Shown: positions 43,448-54,579 of the stretch, one piece after another
How the letters are laid out: the number at the start of each line of letters is the position of its first letter
How positions within the stretch are numbered: the first letter of the stretch is position 1
Source of the DNA: Phlegmacium glaucopus
Taxonomy: Eukaryota > Basidiomycota > Agaricomycetes > Agaricales > Cortinariaceae
NCBI GenBank assembly: GCA_015039465.1
Contig: MU130477.1
Coordinates: 729,833 to 793,832 of the forward strand
Length of the DNA stretch: 64,000 nucleotides
Reading direction: 5' to 3'
Translations under genes and position numbers: made by a program
Notes under the pieces: generated by a model
Seen by the model: only the letters and a program-made list of their open reading frames with translations
Databases searched by the model: none
Told to the model about the DNA's origin: nothing

Positions 43448-46400
43448 ATGTTCGGCGATATGAAGCGCCTTTATAAGAAAATTGGCAAGTCTAAGAAAGA
43501 AAAAAATACATCTCTGACCCCCACCGATGCTCTTGGTTCAAGTCCTGAAGTAGCAACTTCGACATCGACAGCCATAACGAGTATCGCTGATCTCATACCA
43601 TCCGTTCCCGCTAGCGCTCAAGTTCATAAAGCCGTTGGAAATACAGTGAGTATTCAACTTCGCCCACCGTGCCCAAAGTTACTTATCCATCGTCGTCGAC
43701 CCAGGAACTCCAAGGCCCCGCCCCAGTATTTGCCTTGGAGATCAGTGATCTTTTTCCCGTAAGCGTTCGACCTAGCCCATCACATCCATAATCACTCAAT
43801 CATCACCGTCGATTAGACCGCCCATGAACTCCAAGTCTCCGCCCCAGTTTCTGCTTTGGTGGAGATTAATGATCTTGCTCGCGTAAGCATCCAACCTCGA
43901 CCCACCACATCCATAGTCACTCAATCATCTCGTCCATCAGACTGACTATGATGAACTGCAAGTCTCAGTCACTCCCGTAGCCCATTCGGAAGAAATTCCG
44001 CTCTCCTCGCCTGCCAACTTGGGATCTACGGAATCAGAACAAATTCCCTGGGTGAGTTGCTTACACCTGATGTTCTCGGCTAGTCCTGATGAACAAGACT
44101 CAGAATTCTGGCTCGGGTTTCTTTCCGAATGCCCAGAATTTATTCATCGCTGGCGGCACTTTTGTAAGTCTTCTCTTATACTGTACAAATGACTTCGCAA
44201 CAATTATACATATTACATCTGCCAGAACTATATAGTCAATATGCCCCCGGCGAATAATCGCCAAGGGCAGATAAAGACCCCCGTACTTCAAAACCCAAAT
44301 CCCAGTCCAATCTTTACTGGACGGAAAGATATACTCGACAAACTTGGGAAGATTTTTGGTCCTCGTACTAATAGTGAACGGATGTCAAGGCGTTCTTGTC
44401 TCCTCTGGGGATTGGGAGGGATTGGAAAGACCCAGATCTGTCTCAAGTTCACAGAAAATATGTCTGACAGGTAAGTGTCTTCAAATTATATTCATAACAA
44501 CAGTGTGGATTCATTTCTTACTCAAGTTTTTCATATGTGTTCTGGGTTGATGCCTCCTCTCTTGAGAGCATTACAATGTCTTTCAAGGAAATATCCACCA
44601 TTCCTGCTGCACAGGTATTTGGTGTAGATGGCTCAGTTCAGTCTGCCCTTCAGTGGATATCTCACATTCAAGAGGAATGGTTGACTGTGTATGATAATGC
44701 TGATGATCCTTCTCCAGAGGTAGTGGCCAAGTTCATTCCTCCAGGTAACAGAGGTAATATTCTCATTACTAGCAGAGACCAATCCATGGGAAGGATTGTA
44801 TCATTTGAGAACAGAATTGTGATCAATGAGATGGAGGAGTCAGATGCTATATCTCTACTCCTTAAGTCTGGCTCTTTGGATTCATTACCTGAGCATCAGC
44901 AAGCTGCTAAAGGGATTGTCAATGAACTTGGCTATATTCCTCTTGCTGTTGATCAAGCTGGTGCTTATATTGAAGCTGGGAAATGTGATCTCAATGATTA
45001 TCTGAGACAATTCTCCTTACATCGTCAGGCTCTCATGTCAGATGCTGCATTCACAGGAGCATCCAACTATAATCAAACAGTGTATGGGACTTGGGATTTA
45101 TCCTTTAGAGAAATAGAAAGGAGAGCTAGTGGACAATCTGACACTGGAACTGCACAAGCAGCCCAGGCTGCAATTCTAATTCTTCAAATATGTGCTTTCT
45201 ATCATCATAGCAACATTTCTAAAGACATATTCCAATCTGCTGCTAAGGAGTCCAGGAAATATACTATTGATAATGAGGTAGCTGAAAGGTTACCCCAAGC
45301 AATCAACTTATTGGACCATACTCTACTTACACTGGATAAGGATGGTCAGTGGGATGACTTCCTGTTTGGGCAAGGCATTGGTGTACTTCTGTCATTCTCC
45401 TTGATGAAAAAAGGACAATCATCTAAAATGTTGTCTATTCATCCTTTGGTGCACTGCTGGAGTCGAGAGCGAATGTCGAAACCTGAGCAGCAAAGAATAT
45501 GGCAGATGGGAAGAAGAATTTTGTCTTGTGCAATCCCAGAGAGATTTACAACTCAGGATTATGCATTACGACAATTGATCCTTCCACATATTAAGGCAAA
45601 TGAGTTACATGGAAGACAGATGGGACTTATCAGGCACTACTATCATGATACATATACTAATTTTGCACTAGTACTGAGGGAAAATGGAGACTGGAAGAAT
45701 GCAGAGGAACTGTATCTTCAAGTCATGAACATGAGCAAGAAGGTGCTTGGTCCAGAACATCCATCCACCCTCACAAGCATGGCAAATCTAGCAGCCACAT
45801 ACTGGAATCAGGGAAGGTTGAATGAGGCAGAGCAGTTAGAGGTTCAAGTCATGGACATGAGGAAGAAGGTTCTTGGTCCAAAACATCCATCCACCCTCTT
45901 AAGCATGGGAAATTTAGCAGCCACATACCGTAATCAGGGAAGGTGGAATGAAGCAGAGCAGCTAGAGGTTCAAGTCATACACATGAGGAAGAAGGTCCTT
46001 GGTGCAGAACATCCAGACACCTTCACAGGCATGGCAAATCTAGCAACCACATACCGTAATCAGGGAAAATGGAGTGAGGCAGAGCAGCTAGAGGTTCAAG
46101 TCATGCACATGAGCAAGAAAGGTCTTGGTGCAGAACATCCAGACACCCTCACAGGCATGGCAAATCTAGCAGCCACATACTGGAATCAGGGAAGGTGGAA
46201 TGAGGCAGAGCAGCTACAGCTTCAAGTCATGGACATAAGGAAGAAAGTTCTTGGTACAAACCATCCATCCATCCTCTTAAGCATGGGAAATCTAGCAGCC
46301 ACATACCGTAATCAGGGAAGGTTGAATGAAGCAGAGCAGCTGGAGGTTCAAGTCATGCACATGAGGAAGAAGGTCCTTGGTGCAGAACATCCAGACACCC

Positions 46401-47194
46401 TCACAGGCATGGCAAATCTAGCAACCACATACCGTATTCAGGGAAAATGGAATGAGGCAGAGCAGCTAGAGATTCAAGTCATGGACATGAGCAAGAAAGT
46501 CCTTGGTGCAAAACATCCATCCACCCTCACAAGCATGGCAAATTTAGCAGCCACATATTGGAATCAGGGAAGGTGGAATGAGGCAGAGCAGCTAGAGGTT
46601 CAAGTCATGGACATAAAGAAGAAGGTTCTTGGTGCAGAACATCCATCCACCCTCTTAAGCATGGGAAATTTAGCAGCCACATACCGTAATCAGGGAAGGT
46701 TGAATGAAGCAGAGCAGCTAGAGGTTCAAGTCATGCACATGAGGAAGAAGGTTCTTGGTGCAGAACATCCAGACACCCTCACAGGCATGGGAAATCTAGC
46801 AACCACATACCATAATCAAGGAAGGTTGAATGAAGCAGAGCAGCTGGAGCTTCAAGTCATGCACATGAGGAAGAAGGTCCTTGGTGCACAACATCCAGAC
46901 ACTCTCTCAAGCATAGGAAATTTAGCAGCCACATACTGGAATCAGGAAAGGTGGAATGAGGCAGAGCAGCTATTTGTTCAGGTCATGGACATGAGGAAGG
47001 ACATTCTTGGTCCAGGACATCCAGACACCATCACAAGCATGGAAAACCTAGCAGCCACATACCATAATCAGGGAAGGTGGAAAGAGGCAGAGCAACTAGA
47101 GGTTCAAGTTATAGACATGAGGAAGAAGCTTGCTGCAGAACATCCAGACTGGAAATATAGTAACCCTATCATGCAATTAGAGAAGGTGGAATGA
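43448..47194 (+). CDS. NB-ARC-TPR NLR protein 4
   Basis: Seven exons (43448-43645, 43705-43758, 43817-43882, 43941-44051, 44104-44163, 44226-44470, 44527-47194) give about 1133 residues. In exon 2 the acceptor has shifted to a CAG nine bases further in than in the paralogues. Exon 5 encodes GFFPNAQNLFIAGGTF. NB-ARC: P-loop GLGGIGKTQ near residue 225; Walker B reads WLTVYDNADD where the paralogues have WLIVFDNADD; then GYIPLA and IHPLVHCW. Twelve TPR units start near residue 630; units 2-10 fall into a repeating three-unit pattern (WNQ-type, RNQ-type with LLSMGN, and TGMANLATTY-type). The reading frame is intact. Family-based role: intracellular sensor for non-self or cell-death control. Confidence 0.87.
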
Positions 47195-47910
47195 AGCAGA
47201 GCATCTCAAGGTTCCGGTGATATTGAGTACACTTGAAATCAGAAGTGTTAATCAGGATGAACATGGTCCAAGTTTGAAGAACCAACCAAAGTATAAAACA
47301 ATTTGTACTTTACCCTATTTACTTTCACATATTTCAAAACCAGAAACACATACATTTTCACTTTTCTGTTATGTATCTACACCTTAGTTTGTGCACTACT
47401 GTGCATTATTTACTGTCTGAAATATACAATGATTTGTAACTTTAAAACCCTCTTTTTTGTAGCAGAGAATAATGTGTCAAAGTTACCCAGAAAGCAATTT
47501 TGATTTCATTGACAAACCATTATGGTACCAGATTATTTCCCTATAACCTATTAATCAAACAAAATTGCTCATCTCCTAGCTATATAACTTCTTTTAGTAT
47601 GTATTTTCTAATTGACTATTAGTTATAAATGTCAATTCAATTGTCAACAGTAAAAATCCATATTTCAGCTAACATACAGAGGATTGTCAGGCCTTGTTAC
47701 CTGTGAGTCAGTGTGACTGTGTGACCATCCTGATAAATTTCATTTCATCAATTTCCTTTTTTGTATCTATTTCTGGCACTTTCTCAAAATTGCATCTTCT
47801 GCAGACACTGGGGCCAGAACCTTCTTTTTTGGAAATAAAGAAACACCTATACATACTCCCTCAATGAGCCCTTTACACTCCAGGTCCCACCTATCCCAAT
47901 CAGAGTCCAA
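47195..47910. other. 3' flank of NLR-4
   Basis: It shares AGTTACCCAGAAAGCAATTT and the following ATTTCATTGACA stretch with the 3' flank of NLR-2, and CTATATAACTTC...TATGTATTTT with that of NLR-1. No coding region was seen. Confidence 0.5.
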
Positions 47911-47914
47911 TTGG

Positions 47915-48982
47915 AATTAAGATAGATGCCACCAACCGGCACCCATTATGTAAGCAGATTGAGCTCAATTTCTCAACCTCAATAACCTGCCACAAAAGGA
48001 ATATTTTGAAAATGCGAGCCCACCAAACAGATTAGAGCTACTTTGTAAACATATCTCTGTGCTTAGAATTCTTAAAAACTTCTTTGATCAATGAAAATTT
48101 CTCCTTTTTTATTGAACTTGGAAAAAGCTTCCAATGTCACTTTTGTGCACAGAAAAGGTAAAAGAAAATTCAGTCAAATTTTTAGCCAAACATTTTGCCA
48201 CTTACATAAAGCATCACATGGTCTAATCTCAGATCTTTTGTTGACATCTTGAAGCGTGATTAGAGTGCGATAGTGGCACAGACACCCATTGCTTGTCTTG
48301 ATGAAGTCCCACAGCTCCAAATCTTACAGTATAGTATCTGATTTAAACTGTGTTATGCTTTCACTGACTTATGACATTCCACAGATATGCCAACTGTTCT
48401 GCAAGGTTCATCAACTCATACGCACAGGGCCTTTCAGGTCCAGAAGCTTCTTGGGCCAGCAAGAAATATCATGGCCACCATACACTCCCTGCTGAAATTG
48501 TTGCTGAGTTCAAGGAATTGTTAGGGGATAACCCTGAAGTATATACCATCCTCACTGTTGACATTTTATCCTTATTTCGACTTGATTACATATTTATTTG
48601 CCACTGTTTGGCTACCACCCTATTTTGAGTAGTAGTCAGTAATTACTGACCTTATCTCATTATTAACTGGAAATCCCTACTTTGCTAGCTCATTGCTACT
48701 GTCACCTAGTCTTTATAGACTCCCCACTCTCCCTAGAGTCCCTGTCTCCTCTTATATGTAGGTTGCCCTAACAGGAATCTTATAAAGCCCATCTGGATGT
48801 GCTTAAAAGCTTAAAAAATATCCCTAAAACTGTAGGATAATTTTTTTATTCTCCAATGTCGTTTTTAATGCTTTTCCAGCTTTATTTTTTTTAGAAATTT
48901 CTCAAACCCAACATTTCACTGCTCTTGGCACTTAGTAAGCTGTTTATGTAGGGGTGCTGGTTCCTGGTGGCATCTATCTTAG
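47915..48982. repeat. Pair of inverted repeats about 1 kb apart, possible DNA element
   Basis: AAGATAGATGCCACCA near 47919-47934, followed by ACCGGCACCC, is answered by the reverse complement at about 48951-48981 (GGGTGCTGG...TGGTGGCATCTATCTTAG). Inside, a plus-strand fragment at about 48371-48520 reads RYANCSARFINSYAQGL and SWASKKYHGHHTLP, a type of segment I associate with fungal transposon-linked proteins, without being able to name it. A degraded DNA transposon is possible. Confidence 0.4.
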
Positions 48983-48989
48983 TGTTTGA

Positions 48990-49690
48990 AGGTTAGGTTA
49001 GCTAACCAGATAACCAGAAAATAACTGGAAAATAACTGGACCTAACTGCAATGCTAACCTGACTGCAGTTAGGGTTAGTTAGTTTTGAAAATAACATAAC
49101 TGGTTATAGAAAGGCCTATTTTACCCCTTCAAAATGCACCCACAAACATCAAAAATGCTCAAAATTTGACCAAGTTATTGTGAAATCTCTAAATATTAGT
49201 CAAAATAGTAGAATTTTAAGATAAATATGTCAATTCTTCACCAAATTAAGCATTCCTGTGCTCGTTTTAAAGCTAGGATACAGGGGAATAATATTTACTT
49301 AGACATATCTGGATGAATTTGCCTGGTTTCAGCCGAATTTCTGTTTTTCAGTCCTAACCAGTTAGTAACTGCAAATAACTGACTATAACTGGTTAATTGT
49401 GGTCCAGTTAAGTTATTTTTGGTTTTGGAATGAAGGCTAACTGGTCTCGGTCTTAGTTAGAGCCCCTGGGCATCAAATAACTGGACCTAACTGGACTTTC
49501 AAAAACTAATTGGAATTTACTAGGAATTTTTTTTAGCAGAAATTTGGCAGAAATGTGCCTGGACTCAGAATTCCTAGTACTTATCGAGTCTATTAGGATT
49601 GCAAATAGAAATCACTAGGAAAATTCCGAGCAAATTCTCAGCTGTTCTGAGTTATTATTTATATACAGAAAAGAAATGTGTACAGCCAGC
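48990..49690. repeat. TAACTGG-rich repeat stretch
   Basis: Many direct and inverted copies of TAACTGG/CCAGTTA (48990-49100 and 49355-49510) frame a unique centre, like the subterminal arrays of the hAT-type MITEs. The sequence AGTTAGAGCCCCTG near 49457 could be one end, but no convincing opposite end was found. Confidence 0.4.
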
Positions 49691-50820
49691 CTGAGAGCTA
49701 AATAGATGTGGGTATACACTAATGACACCTGCTTGGATCCTGTCCCATGCCTTATACATCGGGAGGAGAAGTGTTACAAGATGCCAGTGGTATCAGGTCA
49801 CAGGTGAGGTGTGGTTTGATGAGGAAAGGTACAAAAGGGATAGTTGACCTCCCGGTGGTGCATGTTAGACTGTTGATTTGTTGGATTTGATCAACTTGTG
49901 TAGTTTTTAATTTTTAATTTTAATTTTTGACTTTTACTTATGCATGATATTAGTGAGTACAGTCTTGATTCAGGGTGAGGAATTGGTATGCTCGGGAATG
50001 AGAGGGGCAGTTGACTGCCATCGACTCGATATTTCCAACTGCTAATGACTTAACTTTAACCTCTACCCAGTGCTACCTTGCTGTCGCGTCTAAAATGGTA
50101 CGGGAAATCACCCATTGTGTATCCAAATTCTGCCACTATTCACCTTGTATCTTTTCGCCCTCTCGCAGATGCTTCCAGTGCCGCCTAATCATTGTGACCA
50201 TCTAAAGAATACTGCGGAAATGGGGACAATTCCGATTTGCGATTCGAAGGACAAAGGAGTCGCATATAATGACCTCGAAGGTGAACCTCTAGCAGACACC
50301 GATGGCGTCGAACCGGACGCAGACAAGATAGAAACCGACGAAGGCCTCACCAACACCCCACCATTTTGACGGAAGCCAACTCCTGGCGGTGGTGTTGAGG
50401 ATCGTGGTCGGGTTGGTAGTAGCATTCGTATTTCATCTTGAGCTTCGTCCATTGCAAATCTCTTACCAACCCTCCTTCTCCCTGCGTCCGTCGTCTCGCT
50501 GGTTTTCCTCCTGGTCCAAATGATCGTAATGATTCATAGGCTGATTCATAAATCAATCCACAACCTTATCCACGTTACCATCACCATGAACAGCATGATC
50601 CTGTAGTTCCGCACCCACAACACCAGCTCCGACGTATACGTAAGTCCAACAGCCACATCGATGGAGGTATCCCATTCAAGGACTGACAACCGTGACATCA
50701 GATGGAGCAGTGGTGGTGGTGGCACCAGCAAAGGAGACCTGCGATCTCAACCTCGGCCAGTATCCCACTCCTACCATACCTCCAGCCTCCGACCCAAGCG
50801 TTACTATCTGACTTTGCAGT
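49690..50820 (+). pseudogene. Truncated duplicate of the peroxin last exon plus downstream block
   Basis: From about 49695 the sequence GGGTATACACTAATGACACC...GGTACAAAAGGGATAGTTGA is a decayed copy of the peroxin last exon and 3' UTR (41432-41650), with frameshifts. Further homologous segments follow in the same order as at 41.7-43.0 kb. Upstream peroxin exons are absent, so this is a partial segmental duplicate. One frame inside it (50115-50369, with GVAYNDLEGEPLADTDGVEPD) is intact but unrecognised. Confidence 0.7.
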
Positions 50821-50859
50821 AACGGTCTCTGACCCAACAGCCTAGGTTGAGAAGCCAAA

Positions 50860-51600
50860 GGCCTATAGGTAAGAGCTAACCAGACGCTGGATGGGAGATT
50901 TACGCATATATGCTTGTGAAGCTGAGGACGAAGGAAGTGACAGAGGAAGAAGAATCCAAAAATTCGGTGAAGGGGAAGACATGGTTATTCCTGAATCCAG
51001 AGTCGATCCCTGTCCATTATAAAAGGCAACACCGAGAGCAATCTTGAAACCGGAACTGAAGGTAGCAACGGTGGGACAGGCGGTACAGCCTGTATCTCCA
51101 TTCCCAATGCCACCCTCCCCTCCCATCAAAACTGCAGACGTTTCGTCAGATGAACTATGTCCTGAATCAACATCCATATCACTTTCTTTCAAGACTCGAA
51201 TGAGAGCCCAGCACCTACATGGACCTAACCAAGGAGTTGGTTCGCTTTGAGGTAATATGAAATGGAACACAATTCGGTACGGTGGAGAGATTGGGTTGTT
51301 GGAAGTTGTAGACAAGAGATCTCGTTCAATGTGTAGATCTAGACAAAGGCGCAATGTACGAAAGAGCTCGAATCTACGGGGGTTTTGATGTCAGTAATGA
51401 CTTCAAGAGCTTCCGATCTCCAAAATACCTTTTCACACAGAATCACCTTCCTCATCTTCCTCCTCCTCTTCATCGTATCCTTTCTTCAATTTCTTCTGAC
51501 TGACACAATCTCTCCTTGCCTCCCCCAAGGCATTCCGCAAAGCGTCATAATATGACCTCTTTGCATCTTGGCTGTGGTTGGCAGTTGCTCGCTAGAGTGT
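50860..51600 (-). other. Unidentified coding-like fragments on the minus strand
   Basis: An acidic segment YDALRNALGEARRD...KKGYDEEEEEDEEGDS near 51.55-51.44 kb is followed by a 163-codon frame (51354-50863; DMDVDSGHSSSDETSAV, LLPLSLPSSSASQAY). They could be exons of one gene whose 3' part runs into the duplicated block. Frame continuity fails between them and no family was recognised, so gene versus relic cannot be settled by eye. Confidence 0.35.
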
Positions 51601-51775
51601 CATTTTTAAACTGATGTGTTTGTGAGGTCGGTTTATCTCCTGCGTTCACTCCTTCTGGACGATTTAGAGAGTATTGAATCTTTATCCCTGGAATGAAGTT
51701 CAATCCCAAGACTGGCTAGACACTTCCGCATAACAAATACAAATGCCGATACACCTGCCGGATACGTTTCTCAAA

Positions 51776-52451
51776 ATGACAGAGGTATTTGACTTAGAGT
51801 CTCTCATTCATGTTGAACAAAGGTATGCACTGTCAACTTCCTCAAAACTGCGAATATTTTCACAATATTTTGACCTGTATGATCACCAGTTTCTACGATT
51901 CGGGATATCACGATGGTTTTACACACGGACGTATGCATGGATTAATAGAAAGATCGTTAGGCAAGGAAAAAGGATTCGAAATGTGGGAGGAAATCAGGCT
52001 CTATGAAGGTTTCGCATTGACCTGGAGGGCGATCCTCAGACAGCAGTCAAAGGAAGACGAGTTGGGGTAGATTCTCCTAAAGCACTTTTGTTATCTGACT
52101 TATCGTTTCTTTTGTGGCAGCCGATCCTCCCAGCACATCCGACATCTACTCGAATATATCTCCCAGTTTCCACGCGTCAATCCATCCATCTCAGACGACG
52201 CTGCTTCCTCACTTGACATATCGAGACTTCTACGCCAGATTCGGTCTCGATACAAGGCACTCTGCTCGACTCTTGGGGTTCTTCCCAGACTTCGATCCGC
52301 TGGCGAAGATACTGATGAAGATATACCAGGAGATCTGGATATGCAAGTAGACAAGTCGTCGAAAATAACAGCAGAGTCTGCTATTCCTATCTGGAAACTC
52401 GATAAAACTGGTGCCAAAAAACCGGTGACGAACCAAGATCTCAGTTTCTGA
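51776..52451 (+). CDS. LTO1: LTO1-like protein (Yae1/ORAOV1 family)
   Basis: Three exons (51776-51822, 51890-52066, 52121-52451; GT-AG) give 184 residues. The start MTEVFDLESLIHVEQ is preferred over an ATG 33 bp upstream because the family begins close to the conserved core. The core is SFYDSGYHDGFTHGRMHGLI...GKEKGFEMWEEIRLYEGFA, with the glycine-spaced G-x3-G pattern of the Yae1 domain. The C-terminal half has SQHIRHLLEYISQFP and LLRQIRSRYKALCSTLGV. In yeast and humans LTO1 works with YAE1 as an adaptor for iron-sulfur cluster delivery to the ribosome-recycling protein ABCE1/Rli1. The gene is complete here and is one of few ordinary genes in the window. Confidence 0.82.
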
Positions 52452-53039
52452 ATATCAATCACTAGAGTCGTTGAAAGTGGGTATATCGGACGACTTCATT
52501 TTGACGAGATGGCGGTGGGTTCACAAACCATTCACTTAAAGGTATCATGACCGCAGTGAATCTCACGTCCTGGTTCAACAGATGGTTCTTTGTGTGATAG
52601 ATTACTCTCTGCTTGCAGCCAAAGTCCACCGCGAAAAACATTTTGCTACAGAGCGAACCGAAGAACTGAATAGCTACATCGTAATGTCACTGGGAGATGA
52701 AAAAAAAAATGGGGGGGCCCGTAAGTCGAACTTTTCAATACAACTACTATTGAAGAATAAACCATTATAATCCAGAGTGAGTGAGAAGTCTGAGGCGCAG
52801 TAGGAATTCCCTATATAAACCAATTTCCTCGAGCACGCTCCCAGGTTATGCCGACGAACGACCTTGGCTTCGAATAATTGGGAGCTCTCATGGATCACAA
52901 ATACGTCGTCGAACCACTTTGTGTTTCGTCATCAAATATTCTTGTGATTGTCTTTCGGAAAATGCTCTGGCGTGGCAGTGTACACATTTGAAACGAAGAT
53001 GTAAAAGCCTAAACACATTTTCAATTTTTCTAAACCGCT
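52452..53039. other. Intergenic or decayed sequence
   Basis: No gene was recognised. A poly-A/poly-G junction (AAAAAAAAATGGGGGGGC) occurs near 52701-52718, and frames are short. Confidence 0.35.
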
Positions 53040-53800
53040 CCTGCTAATCCCTTCCATCTTGAGACAGAATTGCGTTACTCTTGGACTAGATTCCTCACTG
53101 GCGTTCAATGGTGCTGTTCTTAACTCTGTTTCCGCCGCAGGATGGAACTTGGTACAGAACGGAACCTCCGGAATACGGGCACTTGAAGCCATGATCGTCT
53201 CTCCTGCTCTCGCGATATTTTTTTGACAGAGTTTATAACGACCCACTCATGACACTAAATGGTAACCCTGCTTGAGGTACTCTGTGGAACCTCGAGAAAA
53301 ATATCGCAACTCCCTTGAGCGTTATTTCCGATACTTTTTGTGCTTTTTGTGCTTCTGGAGCAATGGCACAATGGTGCGTCTTCAACCCATAGCTTGTGAG
53401 TAAGTAGTGTTTAATCTGCTGTCAGGGAAAGCGTTGGAGGAAATATTGCTGCTACTACTGACGGTCAAACGGGAATCCGTCTTTTCGACCCCGATGTTCC
53501 TGTCAACAGTTTCGGGTTCTTCCAGGTTCTTCCCCTTTAAAGATGGAGGCGTTCCTCATCCATCGGCGTTCTTGAGAGTCTCCCAACGATTTTTTCCCTC
53601 GGTACATAATACCTTCATCTCTTTCAGTATCCGGACGACACAGTCTTAACGATTGCGAACAACCCAAACTATCCATTTATGACATCGAAAAAACAAGAAC
53701 AAAGAGACTATTCCTCCGGATATCCTCAATCGTGTACGAATCACAAACTCCTTTGATGGTTCCGCGGCTCTATGGTTCTGGACGCAAGTGAAACTTGGAT
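53040..53800 (+). pseudogene. Glyoxal oxidase-type copper radical oxidase pseudogene
   Basis: Segments of the family appear in order on the plus strand in changing frames: GWNLVQNGTSGIRALEAMIVSP (53142-53205); a SVISD...FCA.CASGAM region near 53320-53360; TDGQTGIRLFDPDVPV near 53458-53510; FFPFKDGGVPHPSAFL near 53530; and YPDDTVLTIANNPNYP near 53625-53680, then TNSFDGSAALWF near 53745. Frameshifts, stops and the loss of long blocks make it non-functional. The C-terminal copper-ligand region was not seen. Active members oxidise aldehydes at the hyphal surface and supply hydrogen peroxide for lignin breakdown, which suits a wood- or litter-decaying basidiomycete. Confidence 0.72.
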
Positions 53801-54579
53801 TAATCATATGTACCAAATCCTTAAACTATTATTTACAAGCCTTCGGGGTTGACCTCTTCGGACGCGCAATGGGGCTCAAAAAACAGCTGATACTGGCATC
53901 GTATCATATTTCCAATTCCCAGTTTGTGGAACACAGGTTTACGGTGATAACATCTGACGACTCGGAAAGTTTGGATGTATTTGCGGCCGCTAGGAAGAGG
54001 GAGGTTTGTTATAGAAAAAATAATGCAGGAAGAGATGGTTTTAGGTCCAGGTGCAACAGCATAGACTGTTGTCTTTCTTCTCGTCCTCGTCGTTTGGGTT
54101 TATTTCTCGATCGACAGTACTTGGTAGCGCAAGGTAGCGCATATCGGTGGTGAATTGACCGTTGGTCCCCTTTTATTTTCCCCCCTATAATTATTAATAA
54201 CTTACAATCTCTTAGGCTCGTTCGCAGAGTAGCATGAAAATATGAAACTGATATCATGTCTTCCCATGGTTCTCCGTCCACATTGTTGAACGGACTCTGA
54301 TCCCACCTCCATGAAACTGTGGCCTCGAAAAGGCTTCTCCTGTCTCTCAATCCTCATATCAGTACTGTTCCGAAGCGTATGTATCAGGATAAATCTATCG
54401 AAGTGGCACTGAAATGATGTTAACCTGTGCTTGCGCAAGATAAGAGTACTAGTAGGGCGGAGGACGTTTTTATGAGCCATCACGTTACTGTTATTCTTTT
54501 GAACTCCGCGCTTCATCGTGGGAACTCCACTGCATAGTGTGACGACGCTCTCTGTATCACTGAGACTATTAGTATCATC
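53801..54579. other. Intergenic sequence upstream of the NACHT-WD40 gene
   Basis: No gene was recognised; the open frames on both strands have no family features. The promoter of the NACHT-WD40 gene must lie in the last few hundred bases, but I see no clear TATA box. Confidence 0.35.
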
